Positions 10,806-22,237 of a stretch of DNA of 64,000 nucleotides are shown piece by piece. The translations under genes and the position numbers were made by a program. The notes under the pieces are model-generated. The model was not told where the DNA came from. It was given only the letters and a program-made list of their open reading frames with translations, and did not search any database. This DNA is from Gonapodya prolifera JEL478. Its lineage: Eukaryota > Monoblepharomycota > Monoblepharidomycetes > Monoblepharidales > Gonapodyaceae. Within the stretch, counting starts at the first letter, position 1; every line of letters begins with the position of its first letter. The stretch lies in assembly GCA_001574975.1 (NCBI GenBank), contig KQ965885.1:1-64000 (forward strand), given 5' to 3'.

Positions 10806-10875
10806 TGAAGAAGGTGAATTTGCCTATTAGATATTTAGAACATCTCAGTAAATTCGCCTTCTTCAATGTCACAAA
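10796..10875. repeat. 26 bp inverted repeat around a start codon
   Basis: Arms 10796-10821 and 10850-10875 are reverse complements with one mismatch (t versus c) and a 28 nt spacer. The left arm carries the start codon (10803-10805) of the minus-strand hypothetical gene, so its mRNA could fold a strong hairpin over the start. Confidence 0.8.
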
Positions 10876-10916
10876 CAATGAAAGTAGCGGGGAACGATGC
10901 ATCGTCCCTCACACAC

Positions 10917-11490
10917 CTAGGAAGAGTCACCGCTCAAAGTCGCATCAGTATCATCCATCCTCTTCCTTTTTAACGAACCGCTCGGCTTGTCGGACCCCGC
11001 CTCGGACTCGCGCAGAGGCGAATCATCTGTCCATTCTGTCGCACATCCAGCGTGTTGCGTCGTCGTCGGCAAATATGTTGACTGGTTCGGAATCGGGTCG
11101 GATACAACAGCCTGGCGAGCAAATGTCAGAGAGGATGCAAGAAACCTCTTATGAGATGCAGAGCACCTGTCAGGATTAACGCCATTGCATGGAGTTGTGC
11201 GAGGTTTCGGATCAACAATAAAGCCCCAATCCACCGCATCAACATCTCAGCGGGCGTGCTTTCCAATACACGCGACGGTCCTGCACCACAAGAAACCTAT
11301 TGCATAATACGATTCCCAGTGCTCCCTGGCTCGTGGCAGTTCGCAGAAATGCCGGACGATTCTACCGAGCACCACGGAAGATCCATCGAGGAAAGGACGT
11401 CGGGAGCACACAGACACCATTGCTCACCTCGGAAGCACCGCTCTCGTTTGGAATCATGTTCAAGGTGCCGTTTGCGTCAGAGTTTGCGTG
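10917..11490 (-). CDS. Possible small gene with KRKR motif
   Basis: A minus-strand frame of ~105 codons ends at 10917 with a Ser/Asp-rich tail containing SGSLKRKRMDDTD, a plausible nuclear-localisation signal. No ATG starts the frame directly; an upstream exon with GTGAGC donor near 11430 is possible but the junction is unresolved. No family recognised. The bases 11490-11985 show nothing identifiable. Confidence 0.25.
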
Positions 11491-11985
11491 GATGTGTGGG
11501 GTACGGGGTGTTGCGCCCTCAAACAAAACTCAGCCTTAGTCATCCCGCAAATCAATTGTTATTAGTACTTATTCGATTTCAGTCTCACCTCTACCTTTCG
11601 TTTTGGCTTTGAACCGGGTCTGGTCCTTTAGAAAACTTGAAGACAACAAAGCACAGCGCCGTCTACACTTCTTGAAACCTCTTTTTTTAGTTCCCATACA
11701 CACTAATACAACCTGGAATAAAACCGAACTCCACCATAGAGGCACATTTTTTTCCGTCATCGTGTCCGTATTCACAGATTTGGTCTGGCTTTCCCCATTG
11801 AACGACTGTGCGCTTTATTACACCCAATACTTGAGCCAGGTACACACCGTCGGCCGTCTCATCACCCTTTCGCCCTACTATTCCATGACCGCACCAGCCG
11901 GTGTGATCAAAGACTCACTCTCTGATTCCTTCGACCGTCCTATCCAACACCTCACTCCACCCCGCGCCACCTCCGCCGATTCCCT

Positions 11986-13270
11986 TCACACCTTACGACA
12001 CACAAACAGCAGTCCAATCCCCTCAACCCTCCCGCCCGCAATCTCCCTCTCCTCCTGCTCCCTCACAACCCTTGTGACCTTCTGCAACGCCTCGTCGCCC
12101 GCCTTGACTTTATGCGTGGCCATCAAATACAGCGCCGGCCCGCCCCGTTCCACTTTCACATTGCGCTCCCCGAACACGGCGCTCAGAGCCGACCGCATGG
12201 CGGAGCCGCCGGGGAGGGGCGGGTCGTGTGTCGTCATGCGGGTCCAGCGCGAGAGTGGCGGGTCGGTGGGGAGTCCTTCGCGTGGTGAGGAAGACGAGGG
12301 CGCGGGCCCGACATGCGCGTGGCCGTGGACGTAGGAGAGGTTCGAGCGGGAGTCTTGGTGCTGTGGTGGAGGGGTGTGGGCGTGGTCTGAGGCTGAGGCG
12401 GCATTGTGCGCGTGGTCGTGCCCTCCGGCTCCATGACCATGCTCTGCACTCTCGTGCCCTCCATGTCCATGCCCTGCCTCGTCATGCCCTCCGTGCGAGT
12501 GTCCATCGGACTGACCACGCCCATCGTGAGTATGCCCATGCGCATGACTACCAGGTCCGTCCTCCAGCAACCCAAGCGCGCGAAACACATCGATCCTATC
12601 AACAAGAAACCTCGCTCCTGCCTCTGTCACTTCATCCCTCGCAAACTCATCCGCGATCAGGACTCCACTGGTGCGAACCAACGAGTGGAGTTTGGACGTG
12701 GCGTCGGCGAGGGGGAATACGTGGTGCAGTGAGCGTTGGCAGAGGATAATGTCGAAAAGACGCGTGGGTGGTGAAGGGTAGAAGGAGAGGAGGTCGGATT
12801 GGATGAAGGAGAGGTTTGGCGTGGTGGTGGGAGGGAAGGCGGATTGGGCGGCGGTGACTGCGAGCGTCGAAGGGGAGGTTGTTGAGTGATGATTGTGACG
12901 GGGACATCCAAGGTCATATGAATGGAAACAGAGGATGTCAAATGAATGACGCATTGAATGACGTATAAGATGGGACTTACTTGCAGCGGGAAACGGGTCG
13001 ACTGAGAGCGAGGCGGAAATGGAAGCCGAGCGTAAGTCGACTGAACGAAACCCGGCACACAACACCGACGACCGACTCACTTGCCGTGACAGCAACTCTG
13101 GCGCCAAACTCGGTCGCGATCGCATGCGCGAGTTTTCCGTCGCCGCATCCGACTTCGAGGACCGCGAGCGGGGTGGACGGGGAAGCGGAAGGAGACGACA
13201 GCAGCGATGCGATTGCGGTCTGCGCGTGCGGGAGGAGCGTGAGCGACGGGTGCAGCGAAGGAGTCGACAT
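11986..13270 (-). CDS. SAM-dependent methyltransferase with His-rich insert
   Basis: Exon 1 13270-13081 and exon 2 12857-11986, phase-consistent across a 223 nt intron, give ~353 residues. A class I Rossmann methyltransferase: glycine motif I VLEVGCGDGKLA (residues ~36-47), motif II-type FDIILCQRSLHHV, and post-motif LIADEFARDEV. The substrate is unknown. Between the core and the last strands is a ~60-residue His/Gly/Asp-rich stretch (GHTHDGRGQSDGHSHGGHDE and similar), like metal-binding loops of zinc transporters and unusual for this fold. The gene is divergent from the AAA ATPase and shares a short promoter. The intron is longer than others here, so a tiny missed exon is possible. Confidence 0.8.
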
Positions 13271-13305
13271 TGGGCGGATTCGTGTGGAGCGGGGGAAAGT
13301 GAAGT

Positions 13306-13313
13306 TCTATAAA
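13306..13313. promoter_or_regulatory. TATA-like box in a divergent promoter
   Basis: ctataaaa lies between the divergent starts of the methyltransferase (13270, minus) and the ATPase (13416 or 13344, plus), only 146 bp apart. It is ~100 bp upstream of the 13416 ATG and favours that start over 13344, which would leave almost no leader. Confidence 0.45.
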
Positions 13314-13415
13314 AGTTGGTTGCTGGTTGCTGGTTGCGTGGGCATGGAGCAGCCGCGTCGGTCCGCAGCGTTCTTCACCCGTGGCCAGACTCCACCAACC
13401 CACGGCAAACCCACG

Positions 13416-16400
13416 ATGGCAGACTCACGCCGCACGTGGACGCGCGCACTGCCCGCGGCGGCAACCGCTGCGGTGTCTGTCGCCGCAGCCGCGCTCCTGG
13501 TCTCGCTGGCATCCACTCGCTCGCACGCACCCGCACACTCCCACTCCCACGACTCCCGCGCAGACGCCGCTTCCGACGACGACGGCGATGGCGATGGCAG
13601 CGGTAGCGACGCATCCGACTCGGATTACCCGCTCGCGTCGTCGCCCGGTGGCAGCTCACGGAGAGACGCGCACCGCGCACTGCAGCGGACTATCAGGAGA
13701 CAAAAGTCCATCAGCGACAGGGCCAGACGCATGTCGGCGTCCAGCAAGTCCCAGCAGAGCAAGAAAAAGAAACGGCCGCTACCCCACACCCCGTCCACAA
13801 AGAGCCAGAAGCTGTGGGAGGACAGAGTCACGGCTCTTGTCTCGCGGCCGTCCACCTCCTCTTCTTCACCCGGTGGCCGTATTCTTGCCAGTTTGGGTGG
13901 CCTGTTTGGATGGGTCAGAAAGTCTTCCTCGGCAGATGGTGCAGACCGAGATGCCAACAACGACGACGACGATGCCGCGTCAGACGCAGGAAGTGACGAT
14001 GCCGACGACGCAGAAAAGAAGAAAAAGGAAAAAGAGAAGGAGGAGGAGAAGCACGGGTTCAGGAGGATTGTCGGTGAGTCACAGACCAAGCGAAGGCCGC
14101 GCGAAGCGAAGTCGTCGAGTCTAACCACATTCGTTCCCGATGACCACCCTCCCGCTCCACTCCACTCCACACACGGACCGCAGAATACTGGAACAACCAA
14201 ATTGGAACCTGGGAGGAGCGCAAGGACGACCCGGCCGCCAAGGACGAGGAAAAGATCCGGTTCGTCGTGCATACGCGGCATAGGGTCGTTAGGGGGGAGG
14301 AGACAAAGGATGTTTAGTGAGTAGTTGGGGGGAGGGGGGGGGTTTGGGGGTTTGGGGTTATTGCGGGAGCGAGAATACGGTACCGTGGGGGTGGGACGAG
14401 TGGGCGGAGTGCGAGGGTTTGAATGGTGGAATCGGGAATTGCGAGGCGGAGACGGGGCGTCTTCCCACCGGACCTGTCATCTCACGCTCCACTCACCAAC
14501 CCCCCTCACACACGCGCACATACAGTGTCAAAATCAAATCCAAACCCCTCGCCGAAGTCCTGCGCGAATGCCTACCCGACAACGAGCAGATCAACGATGC
14601 GGTGCCCTTTTTGGAAGTCAAGGACGTGTTCCTGGAGCGCGACAAGATCGCCAGTGTCGTGCAGAGGTTGGAGCGCGAGGTTAAGGAGAAGGAGGAGGAG
14701 GAGGAGGCGGCGAAGAGCGAGGCGGCGAATGGGAAAGTAGAGGGAGGCGGGGAGAAGGTGGAGAAGGGGAAGAAGGAGGACAAGGGAACGGAGAAAGAGA
14801 AGGACAAAGAGAAGGAGAAGGGCAAGGAGGCGCAGAAAGACAAGGAAAAGGTCATGCCCGAAAGCGTGACCGTGACGGACCCCAAACACTCGAATGTCGC
14901 GACAACCTCGAAAAGCGACGCAACTGCATCTTCTGCTGCTGCTGCTGGCTCCTCCTCCTCTGCCGTCGCCACCACCACCACCACACCCGCCACAGCCGAC
15001 ACTGCCGCCTCCCCCGACACCGACACCGAACGACCCACCGCCAAACACCTGCAAACCCGCCTCACCGACACGCAAACCTTCTACACCTTCCTGACCGCCG
15101 AACTCGCCCCCGTATCCGCCAAACTGTCCCTCCTGCTGCAACACCAGACCATCTCGTACCAGCTGCTGTGGTACATCTTCCCCAAGGGCGAGCCCGTGTG
15201 GGCCATGGACCCCGTCACGGGGCAACCGCAGGCCGGGCGCGTCGAGTACTCGGAGTACATCTGGGGCGGGCCCAACCCCCACTTTGGGGTGGACGTTGTG
15301 ACGGTGGAGTATGGCGGCGGAAACAAGTTTTCGAGGCCCACGAGGACGTTTGCCGTGGGGACGTTTGGAGGGTTGAGGAAGATTTCGTCGGTGGGTTTTT
15401 CGTTGCGGTGGCTTTGGGTACGGGGTTTTACCTATTAACGGTTTCCCCCAACGCTACGCTCACTCGTAGTTGGCCATTGCCCCACTCAAATTCTGCCCGC
15501 CAAAGTTTGAGAAGGAGCTCGTGGAGCGCGGAAAGAAGTGGGTCCAGCTGTACGGCGGCAGGGTCCTTCCGGCCATCGTCAAGCAGCACCCGGATGGGCG
15601 CGTAGAGGAGCCCAAGCAAGCAGTGGCGAACGAGACTGTCTCGGCGACGGCTGATGCGGACGTGAACGCGGGTAAGGGTGAGGCCAAGAGCGAGGTCAAG
15701 GTGAATGGCCACGCTGCTGGGCCAGACAGTGATGCCGAAGACACCTCGGCGGATGGCGTGGGCACGGGCGCGGCCAAGGCTGGCGAGACTGCAGCAACAC
15801 TGACTCCGCAGTACCGCGAGTACGACGGCCCCGTGATTTACAGACAGGGCTTCGGGGACCGTATGCGAGTGCTCAAATACACGGGCACCGGGCGCGCCAT
15901 GGTGGACCTGACCTCTTTTGCGCGGATGAACCCCAGTTACGACTTGGCGGCCGACGATCCCTACGGGGAGGATGCCGGGTCGACCGAAGGCGGAGTTCCC
16001 GAGCCGGACTTGTTCATGTGCCCGCCTTCGGTGTACGGCTTTTCGATGGGGTGCAAGAAGTGGGGACAATTGCTAGTGTCAAATTTCAAGGAGTGCAAGT
16101 TCGACGACAAGGCATATGACTATTTGGTGTTGGGAGAGGATATCAAGAAGATGATTAGCGGGCTGGTGCAGAATGGGACGCGGGTCGGCGGGGAGGATGT
16201 TATTACGGGTAAAGGACAGGGAATCATATTTTTGTTGCATGGGAATCCGGGGATGGGTAAAACACTTACGGCTGAAGGTAGGTAGCCCACACGAACACAT
16301 GAGCGAAACTAGTTGTGCTGAGTCGATTCGGAACGACAGCTATTGCGGAGCTTTTGCACAAGCCTTTGTACGCCGTCAGTGTCGGCGAGCTCGGATCAAA

Positions 16401-17191
16401 CCCGGAGACATTGGAAGAGAAGCTTTCCGAAGGTTGGTCCGACGAGCGGTTCCATCATACGTGTCGTTAACGACCGACATCAATCAATTCATAGTACTTC
16501 AGGTCGCGAACGCGTGGGGTGCAGTGCTTTTACTAGATGAAGCAGGTGAGAACATTTGCCATGCGTCTTGTATGGGTGGAAGTAATGACTTTGGACTTTG
16601 TTGTGATAGATATATTTCTGGAACGCCGAAGTGCCATGGACGTTCACCGTAATGCACTGGTTGGAATATTTTTGCGACTGTTGGAGTATCACCAGGTAAA
16701 GCTCAGATGGCAATGACTATTTTTGCTCGGGGTTTCGTAATTCACCCTTTGTTCCTTCAATCGATATAAAGGGCATTCTGTTCCTAACAACAAACCGCGT
16801 GAGGACATTTGATCCCGCTTTCGCTTCCCGAATCAATGTCGCGCTCAAGTATCGCGATTTGGACGAGTCCGCGCGCGCCCTTATTTGGCGCAGGTGCCTT
16901 ATTCAAGGGGCGCAAACGAACGACAATCGGGATACCACCACCACCGCCTTCACTCCACAGGTCATCGCCCGTCTTTCCGAGAAGACGCTCAACGGACGAC
17001 AAATCCGTAGTATCGTGCGCACGGCAAGATCTATCGCTGCGAGCGAAGGGGTGGAAATGGACATGAAGCACATCAAGGTTGTGCTTGAGGTGGCTGAAAA
17101 GTTCACCAAGGACTTGGAGAGTGACGAAGCGAGCCTGATTTACGGTGCCGAAGGAGAGGAGCTGGGCTCTGCAAGGCATTTGTATCGATAG
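13416..17191 (+). CDS. Membrane-anchored AAA ATPase with DUF7025-type N-terminus
   Basis: Eight exons (13416-14073, 14184-14316, 14526-15390, 15470-16277, 16340-16432, 16495-16545, 16610-16695, 16772-17191) join in phase to ~1037 residues. There is an N-terminal hydrophobic anchor (residues ~10-33), then acidic/Ser-rich and Lys/Glu-rich low-complexity linkers. Next comes a conserved block (KFSRPTRTFAVGTFGGLRK, ELVERGKKWVQLYGG) that I associate with the fungal DUF7025 domain. The AAA core has Walker A GNPGMGKT (~811-818), Walker B AVLLLDEADIF (~862), sensor 1 GILFLTTNR (~899) and an arginine-finger region FASRINVAL (~913). Probably an organelle- or ER-membrane-bound unfoldase-type ATPase; the substrate is unknown. 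An upstream in-frame ATG at 13344 would add 24 residues. Confidence 0.88.
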
Positions 17192-17398
17192 TGAAGCCGC
17201 TTTTCTAGATTGGTAGAGGGTTAGATGAATAATCATGATGCGACAGCAAGCGACCGTTTCTCCCAGCTATCATGATAATAATGAACTTTAGGTAAATTCC
17301 AAGAGATAGATTGAACTCGCGGTTCGCTCAATTACAGAAATATCACATCAATAAACGCATACACATACACACTCAAAAAAAAAAGCACGTCTCACCAT

Positions 17399-19666
17399 TT
17401 AGAATCCACGCCCCCTCAAACGTTTCGGCCAGATGCCAGATTTTCCAGCTGGCACACGATGGAGAAGTAAGATTAAAGAGGACACAGATACAGGCCCAGA
17501 GAGTACTTACGTGCCAAAATTCCGTTTGGGTCTATTTTAAGCACGTTGAATGATTTTAAAAGCTTCAAAACGGGGGAAACATTGGAACTGAACTTACCGA
17601 GTGCATCCTTGATTGTATTATTTAACTCCATCAGACCTCCTTGCCCGTCCTTCTCACCCCAGTTGAAGGTTCCAGCAACTTGGTCCATAAATGCATAGTG
17701 GGTACGGTACTCGCCCCACCCTCATCGACGCACGCTCTGATGAGCTCACGCATCCGATCACGCTGGCTTTTGTCGGCGCGGTCGTAAATGAGCAAGTTAA
17801 CGCTATGAAGATCGTGCATGCCGATGACGAGGGTGTTGACGAAGTCGAACCCGTACTGGAATATTAAAGGTTGTCAATAAGTCGTAAACATTCTATGCTG
17901 GGGAAGATGCACCAACACACCTTGCGACAGTAATTTTCCACCACGTCAATTTGAGCTAATGCTTCGTCTCCGGTTACAGAAGAAATTGGACTGATGCCGC
18001 AATCAGATGCTCTTCGCATTGTACTTCAATCTGACGAAGATCCGGGCACTCACGAAAACCCGCAATGAGCTCCATTCGGAACCCACGATATCCAGTCCAA
18101 TTCCAGTAGATTCGGGATACCATTTAGTGTTTTAGCCCTTGAATGGAGCACCGATGAAGGGCCAACGTCCTCTAAGAAGAAGGACTTGGCACCCGGAATC
18201 TGAGACAGGGAACCCCAGATCGCGCCCAGAGCATGTCTTGAAGTGGAGGTGGGCCGTACAGAGCACCGTAGAATCCCCAGTACCCCTGGTTGAGTTCCTG
18301 TCAACAAATGTTGTCAGTTTAAAGACAGTGATAACCGGAAGTGGGATAAACCTTTGCAATTTCCTTGATTCGACCTTCAGACAGAGGCTCCGACGTTTTT
18401 TTTCCTCCCCACTCAGTCTTGCTCTTGATGCACGCTGCATCCAACAAAACATGTCTTATCGTGGGAGCATTCTGAATCAAATTGGCGTTCCGCAAAGGCC
18501 TCAAGCGCTCGATCAGTGGGTGGATATCCTCCCGATTCTCCACGGTAATAAGAAAAGGCTTATACCCGCCCGGATCTGGCATAAGCCACACCCCCATCTT
18601 GGTGACGATTCCAAAGTTGCTTTGTGTGAAAATTCCGTCATGGTATGGTCCGAAACCGTAGGGAAAGCATTGCCACGTGTTGCTGTTGGGGAGCGCACCC
18701 ATGCCGGTGCGGATAATTTTACCATTGGGGAGAACGACTACACGATGGGAAACGTTCGGAGGTTTATGAAGGTCAGTTCCTAACGCAAGAGGTTGCTTGA
18801 AATTATCAACAAACCTTCCATGCCACAATGAAACTAAAAGAGAATAAGACAGAACGGAAATATATCTGAATGACGTGGGAACGGTTGGCACACGGAAAGC
18901 CACGACGTACCATGAAGTGATCGCCCAGTGGGGTGTATCCTGCACCTCGCTCACATGTGTTTCCGATAATTGAGCCCCACCCAATATCCGGACAATCAAT
19001 CCAAAGCTTTGATCCTTTGGATCGGGGGTGTTCGTAGAGTTCAAAGTACGACACCCCAGGCTCAAGAAGAGAAAAGCATGATTCCTCGTTGACTTCCAGA
19101 ATCCGGTTCAAACACTTCAGGTCCAGTATTGCAGCTCCTCTGAGTCTAGGACTCGAACCTCCGTAGCCCAGGTTACGTCCAATTGAGATGGGGTGGAGCG
19201 GAACAAGGTACTTGTTTGCGGCTTTCACGATCTCTGAAACATCAAGTTCTGTAGCCGGCTGGATGTGGGAAGAGGCCATGAAGCGTTCGGGATCATCTAT
19301 CGCAAAGAAGTCTACGAAGGCAGGGAGGTTCAGATAGTCGCTCTAATGGTAGGGCCAAATACTGCTTAGCATGGGTGTGAGAAATAGTGCTCATAACAGG
19401 AATACATACATCACTTGATCTTGAGCACTCCCCGAGTAGTTGACATGCACATTCTCCACCCCAACGATTGCTGCAACCGCCTCTATGAAAGATTCAAATG
19501 TGTTTTCAGTTACATCGGGAGGCAATACGTAGTCCTTGTGTCCCATTGCAGATGGCTTGTTGTGGACGACCGTTTTGAACTTGTCGCGTTTCCCTTCACC
19601 AGCAACTATGCTTGCCAGTCGGTGAGACGTGGTCCCCTCACCACCAATTGCTTGGAGGATTGTCAT
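17399..19666 (-). pseudogene. Vanillyl-alcohol-oxidase-type flavoenzyme, frameshifted
   Basis: Exons: 19666-19415, 19342-18911, 18833-18815 (19 nt), 18737-18352, 18297-18054, 17990-17921, 17855-17598, 17531-17511 (21 nt), 17448-17399. The FAD-binding PP-loop ISIGRNLGYGG, ERGAGYTPLGDHF, VVLPNGKIIRTGMG and FTQSNFGIVTKMG place it in the VAO/4-cresol oxidase family (4-phenol side-chain oxidation). The C-terminus keeps EYRTHYAFMDQ and DPNGILAPGKSGIW. Two single-base losses break the frame: between QDMLWA and IWGSLSQIPG (~18223), and between CVDEG and WGEYRTH (~17712). All other joints are clean, so this is either a young pseudogene or two consensus errors. Confidence 0.8.
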
Positions 19667-19699
19667 TTGTTGGAATCGAGTCAAAGCTGTCAACTTTTG

Positions 19700-20090
19700 T
19701 TGGATTTGAGTGATAACGGTGAGCGCGAATGGATCATTACCTCATGTTTTATTTCGGGGCAATAAACTAGAAATTCCGAAATGAGATTACGTTGCGATTC
19801 ACAGGGGCAAGGGCAGGGGACATGGTCAACAACCCCTGAACTACGCACTGCGTGGTGTCTATCATTCCGCCTGTAGCACCTCATCACTCGAAATGCACGA
19901 GGGATGATTATAAATAAATAATAAGACAAAAATTGTATCATCCCCGATACTATCCTGCCACTGTTCCCTCACGATCGCCAATCAGGATGTGATGGCCCGA
20001 CAGACTCCAGCACGACAAACTGGTTGAGTAATAGCCTACTCAAAATAGTGTATCAGGATTTCAACTACCCATTGCAATTAGAAATCCGTA
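19700..20090. other. Intergenic region
   Basis: Upstream region of the oxidase and downstream of the F-box gene. AT-rich at 19890-19940. No supportable gene or clear promoter motif. Confidence 0.4.
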
Positions 20091-20092
20091 GC

Positions 20093-22144
20093 TCACCAGC
20101 CGCCATCTCGCTTTCTTCGAACTGCCAGCGGCGGATACTGCTCAATTTGAATGAACCGCTTGCGCTTAAACACTCGCCTCTTGGGGTTCTGGCGTCTGGG
20201 TGCAGGTTTCGCATTCGCATCTCCTTGGGAGGGGCTATTATGCACGGCTGTCTCCGGGGTAGGTGGCACTACTTCGACCTCTCCCTGGCCGTTCAGTTCA
20301 CCTGGTCTAGCTGTGGCGTGTGGTAAATCACTGCGGGCAGTAGTTGACTGCTCTCTGGGTTCACTGCGCGTGTTCAAACCAATTCCCCACGCAACAAACT
20401 CCACGGTTTTGATCACGCCATTCGCCAAAACTTGTGAGGCACCGACCAACGTGCGCGCGGTCCAGGATGACACCGACGCTGATGCACCACGGAGGAATCG
20501 ATTCATCAAGAGGCTATTGTTGCCGTGAGATGCAGCAACGGTGCCCTCAATTCCTCCATCCCCTTCGACCTGGCCAAACGCAGAAATGGTGCTGACAGCA
20601 CCTATTATCGACCTCGGCAGCCAAGCAGCCAAAGTTCCCAGCATTCCTCGAATCCAAGCTCGAGGCTGACCTTCATATAAAAGTGTGGTGATTGGGGCCA
20701 CGTACATCCAATCACTTGGGGATCCACTCTGATATCGCTCGCCAAATCCAAGAGTAGATAAGGTGGATGCTGATGATTGAACGGGCTCTTCGCCATCACC
20801 AAAGAAACGCCAGACCAGAACTACCCCATCCTCGAACATTCCGCTGGAAAAGCCACCGTCCGGGTGGAACTGGACCGAAACCATAGGTTACCGTCAGTCA
20901 CTTATCAAAAATCTATCTGACCGAAGAATTCTCACTTTTGCCCATATTGTTATCTTCTCCGGGTCATCGATACCAGCGGCTACGCCACCCCCTAGCCGCC
21001 ACCATATTGGATAGTTGCGGAACGAAAGTGACCAGCCCAGCGAGCAAAGCTCCGTTCGAGTAATGAACGTTCGAGAGATATCATGTGCGAAAGTGGTGTA
21101 GGAAAGTTTATGGATGCTGGGAAAGCGGGGGTTATATATTGACGAGGATATCGCTTGCGTTTGGACACAGTTTTGTCGGGCGGATTTACTGGTGTTGCCT
21201 TGATCTTCTCTGAGGTAAGGAGACAGATGTTCGCGCGATGGAGGAGAGGGAACAGGCACGTGGGGAACAGCAGACGCGGGGAAGTCCGGCACAGGAGAGA
21301 GGTAGTCAATGGGAGCTGTGATAAGATACAAAACGAGCTGGTAGGCGAGATTGGGCTGGTCAAGGGGGCGAACCGCCAGTAGCCAGTCGATTTCCTTGTC
21401 CCCTGGAAGTCCATAAACGCGACTCCGAAAGCGAACAATTTCGGTGAGGTTGCGAACAAAGTCAGCCTCGTCAGAGCGGGGTTCGTGGTCTCCTAAGACT
21501 TCCGAGTCACTTTGGTCGACACTTTCGATCACTTCGATACCGATACCGAGAAGCCGCGAGTGATTGGTACTCTTCTCCCGGGTGTTCGCGAGGTATCTCT
21601 CATACTCTCGAACAAGAGTGTGTGGCTGGTGAGAAAACGGTGTAAGAGGATGAAAAATATGTGGAGGGGGTATGGTTGGAAGGTCGATGTTCTTGCAAAG
21701 ATGGAGAAGGCGACTAAGAAATGCGGACGATAACAAGTGGTCGGTCTGGGTTGTATCTTCGACTAAGGTTCCGACCAACCTTGCTTCCTTCCAAACTGTA
21801 TCGTCATTTGCAATATTCCAACAAGTTCTGGACGCCTTCGAGAACTCGAGAACTGAATTGACTGAAACACGTAGTAAAGGGAACGATTCCAAGTGTTTGC
21901 GCCGAGGCTCTTGATTCGACATGAGAAGGGAAGTATCCGCATCAGCGCTCATCGAATCACTCGCATGGCTGGATGCTTCAGATGAGTGGTTCCTAGGGAA
22001 ACCTCGTGACCGATCGGCTCCATCAAACCCCGAGGAGGGGTCTTCAAATTCGAGTTCCAGAAGGAATCTGGCAACTTGTAAGCTTATCTCTCGCGGGAGA
22101 CGAGAAAATATGTCCAATCGATCTGTTGTGAGTCCCGTTTCCAT
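20093..22144 (-). CDS. F-box protein
   Basis: Exon 1 22144-20936 (403 codons) and exon 2 20869-20093 join in phase across a 66 nt intron to give 661 residues. The N-terminus has an F-box-like LPREISLQVARFLLELE, split by a Ser/Asp-rich insert, resuming with VLEFSKASRTCWNIANDD.VWKEA. Further on WRLGGG.AAGIDDPEKI joins FHPDGGFSSGMFEDG, a conserved C-terminal block of some F-box proteins. Exon 2 has a hydrophobic stretch (GMLGTLAAWLPRSIIG) and a basic tail (RRQNPKRRVFKRKRF). It is probably a substrate receptor of an SCF ubiquitin ligase; the target is unknown. Confidence 0.75.
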
Positions 22145-22237
22145 CGAAACAGTAAGGTGGGGCTTTTGGAGCTGAGTCTCTTTGCCCCCAAAACAAACAC
22201 ATCGCGAACATTATTTTTATATTTTACAACTAGAATT

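Noticed and set aside
12981-13415. Upstream extension of the AAA ATPase frame
   Set aside because: It begins without ATG and overlaps the methyltransferase first exon and the shared promoter with its TATA-like box.
13625-15282. Long minus-strand open frames of 190-236 codons
   Set aside because: Antisense to the low-complexity Lys/Glu and Ser exons of the AAA ATPase; their Leu/Phe/Ser runs are mirror artefacts.
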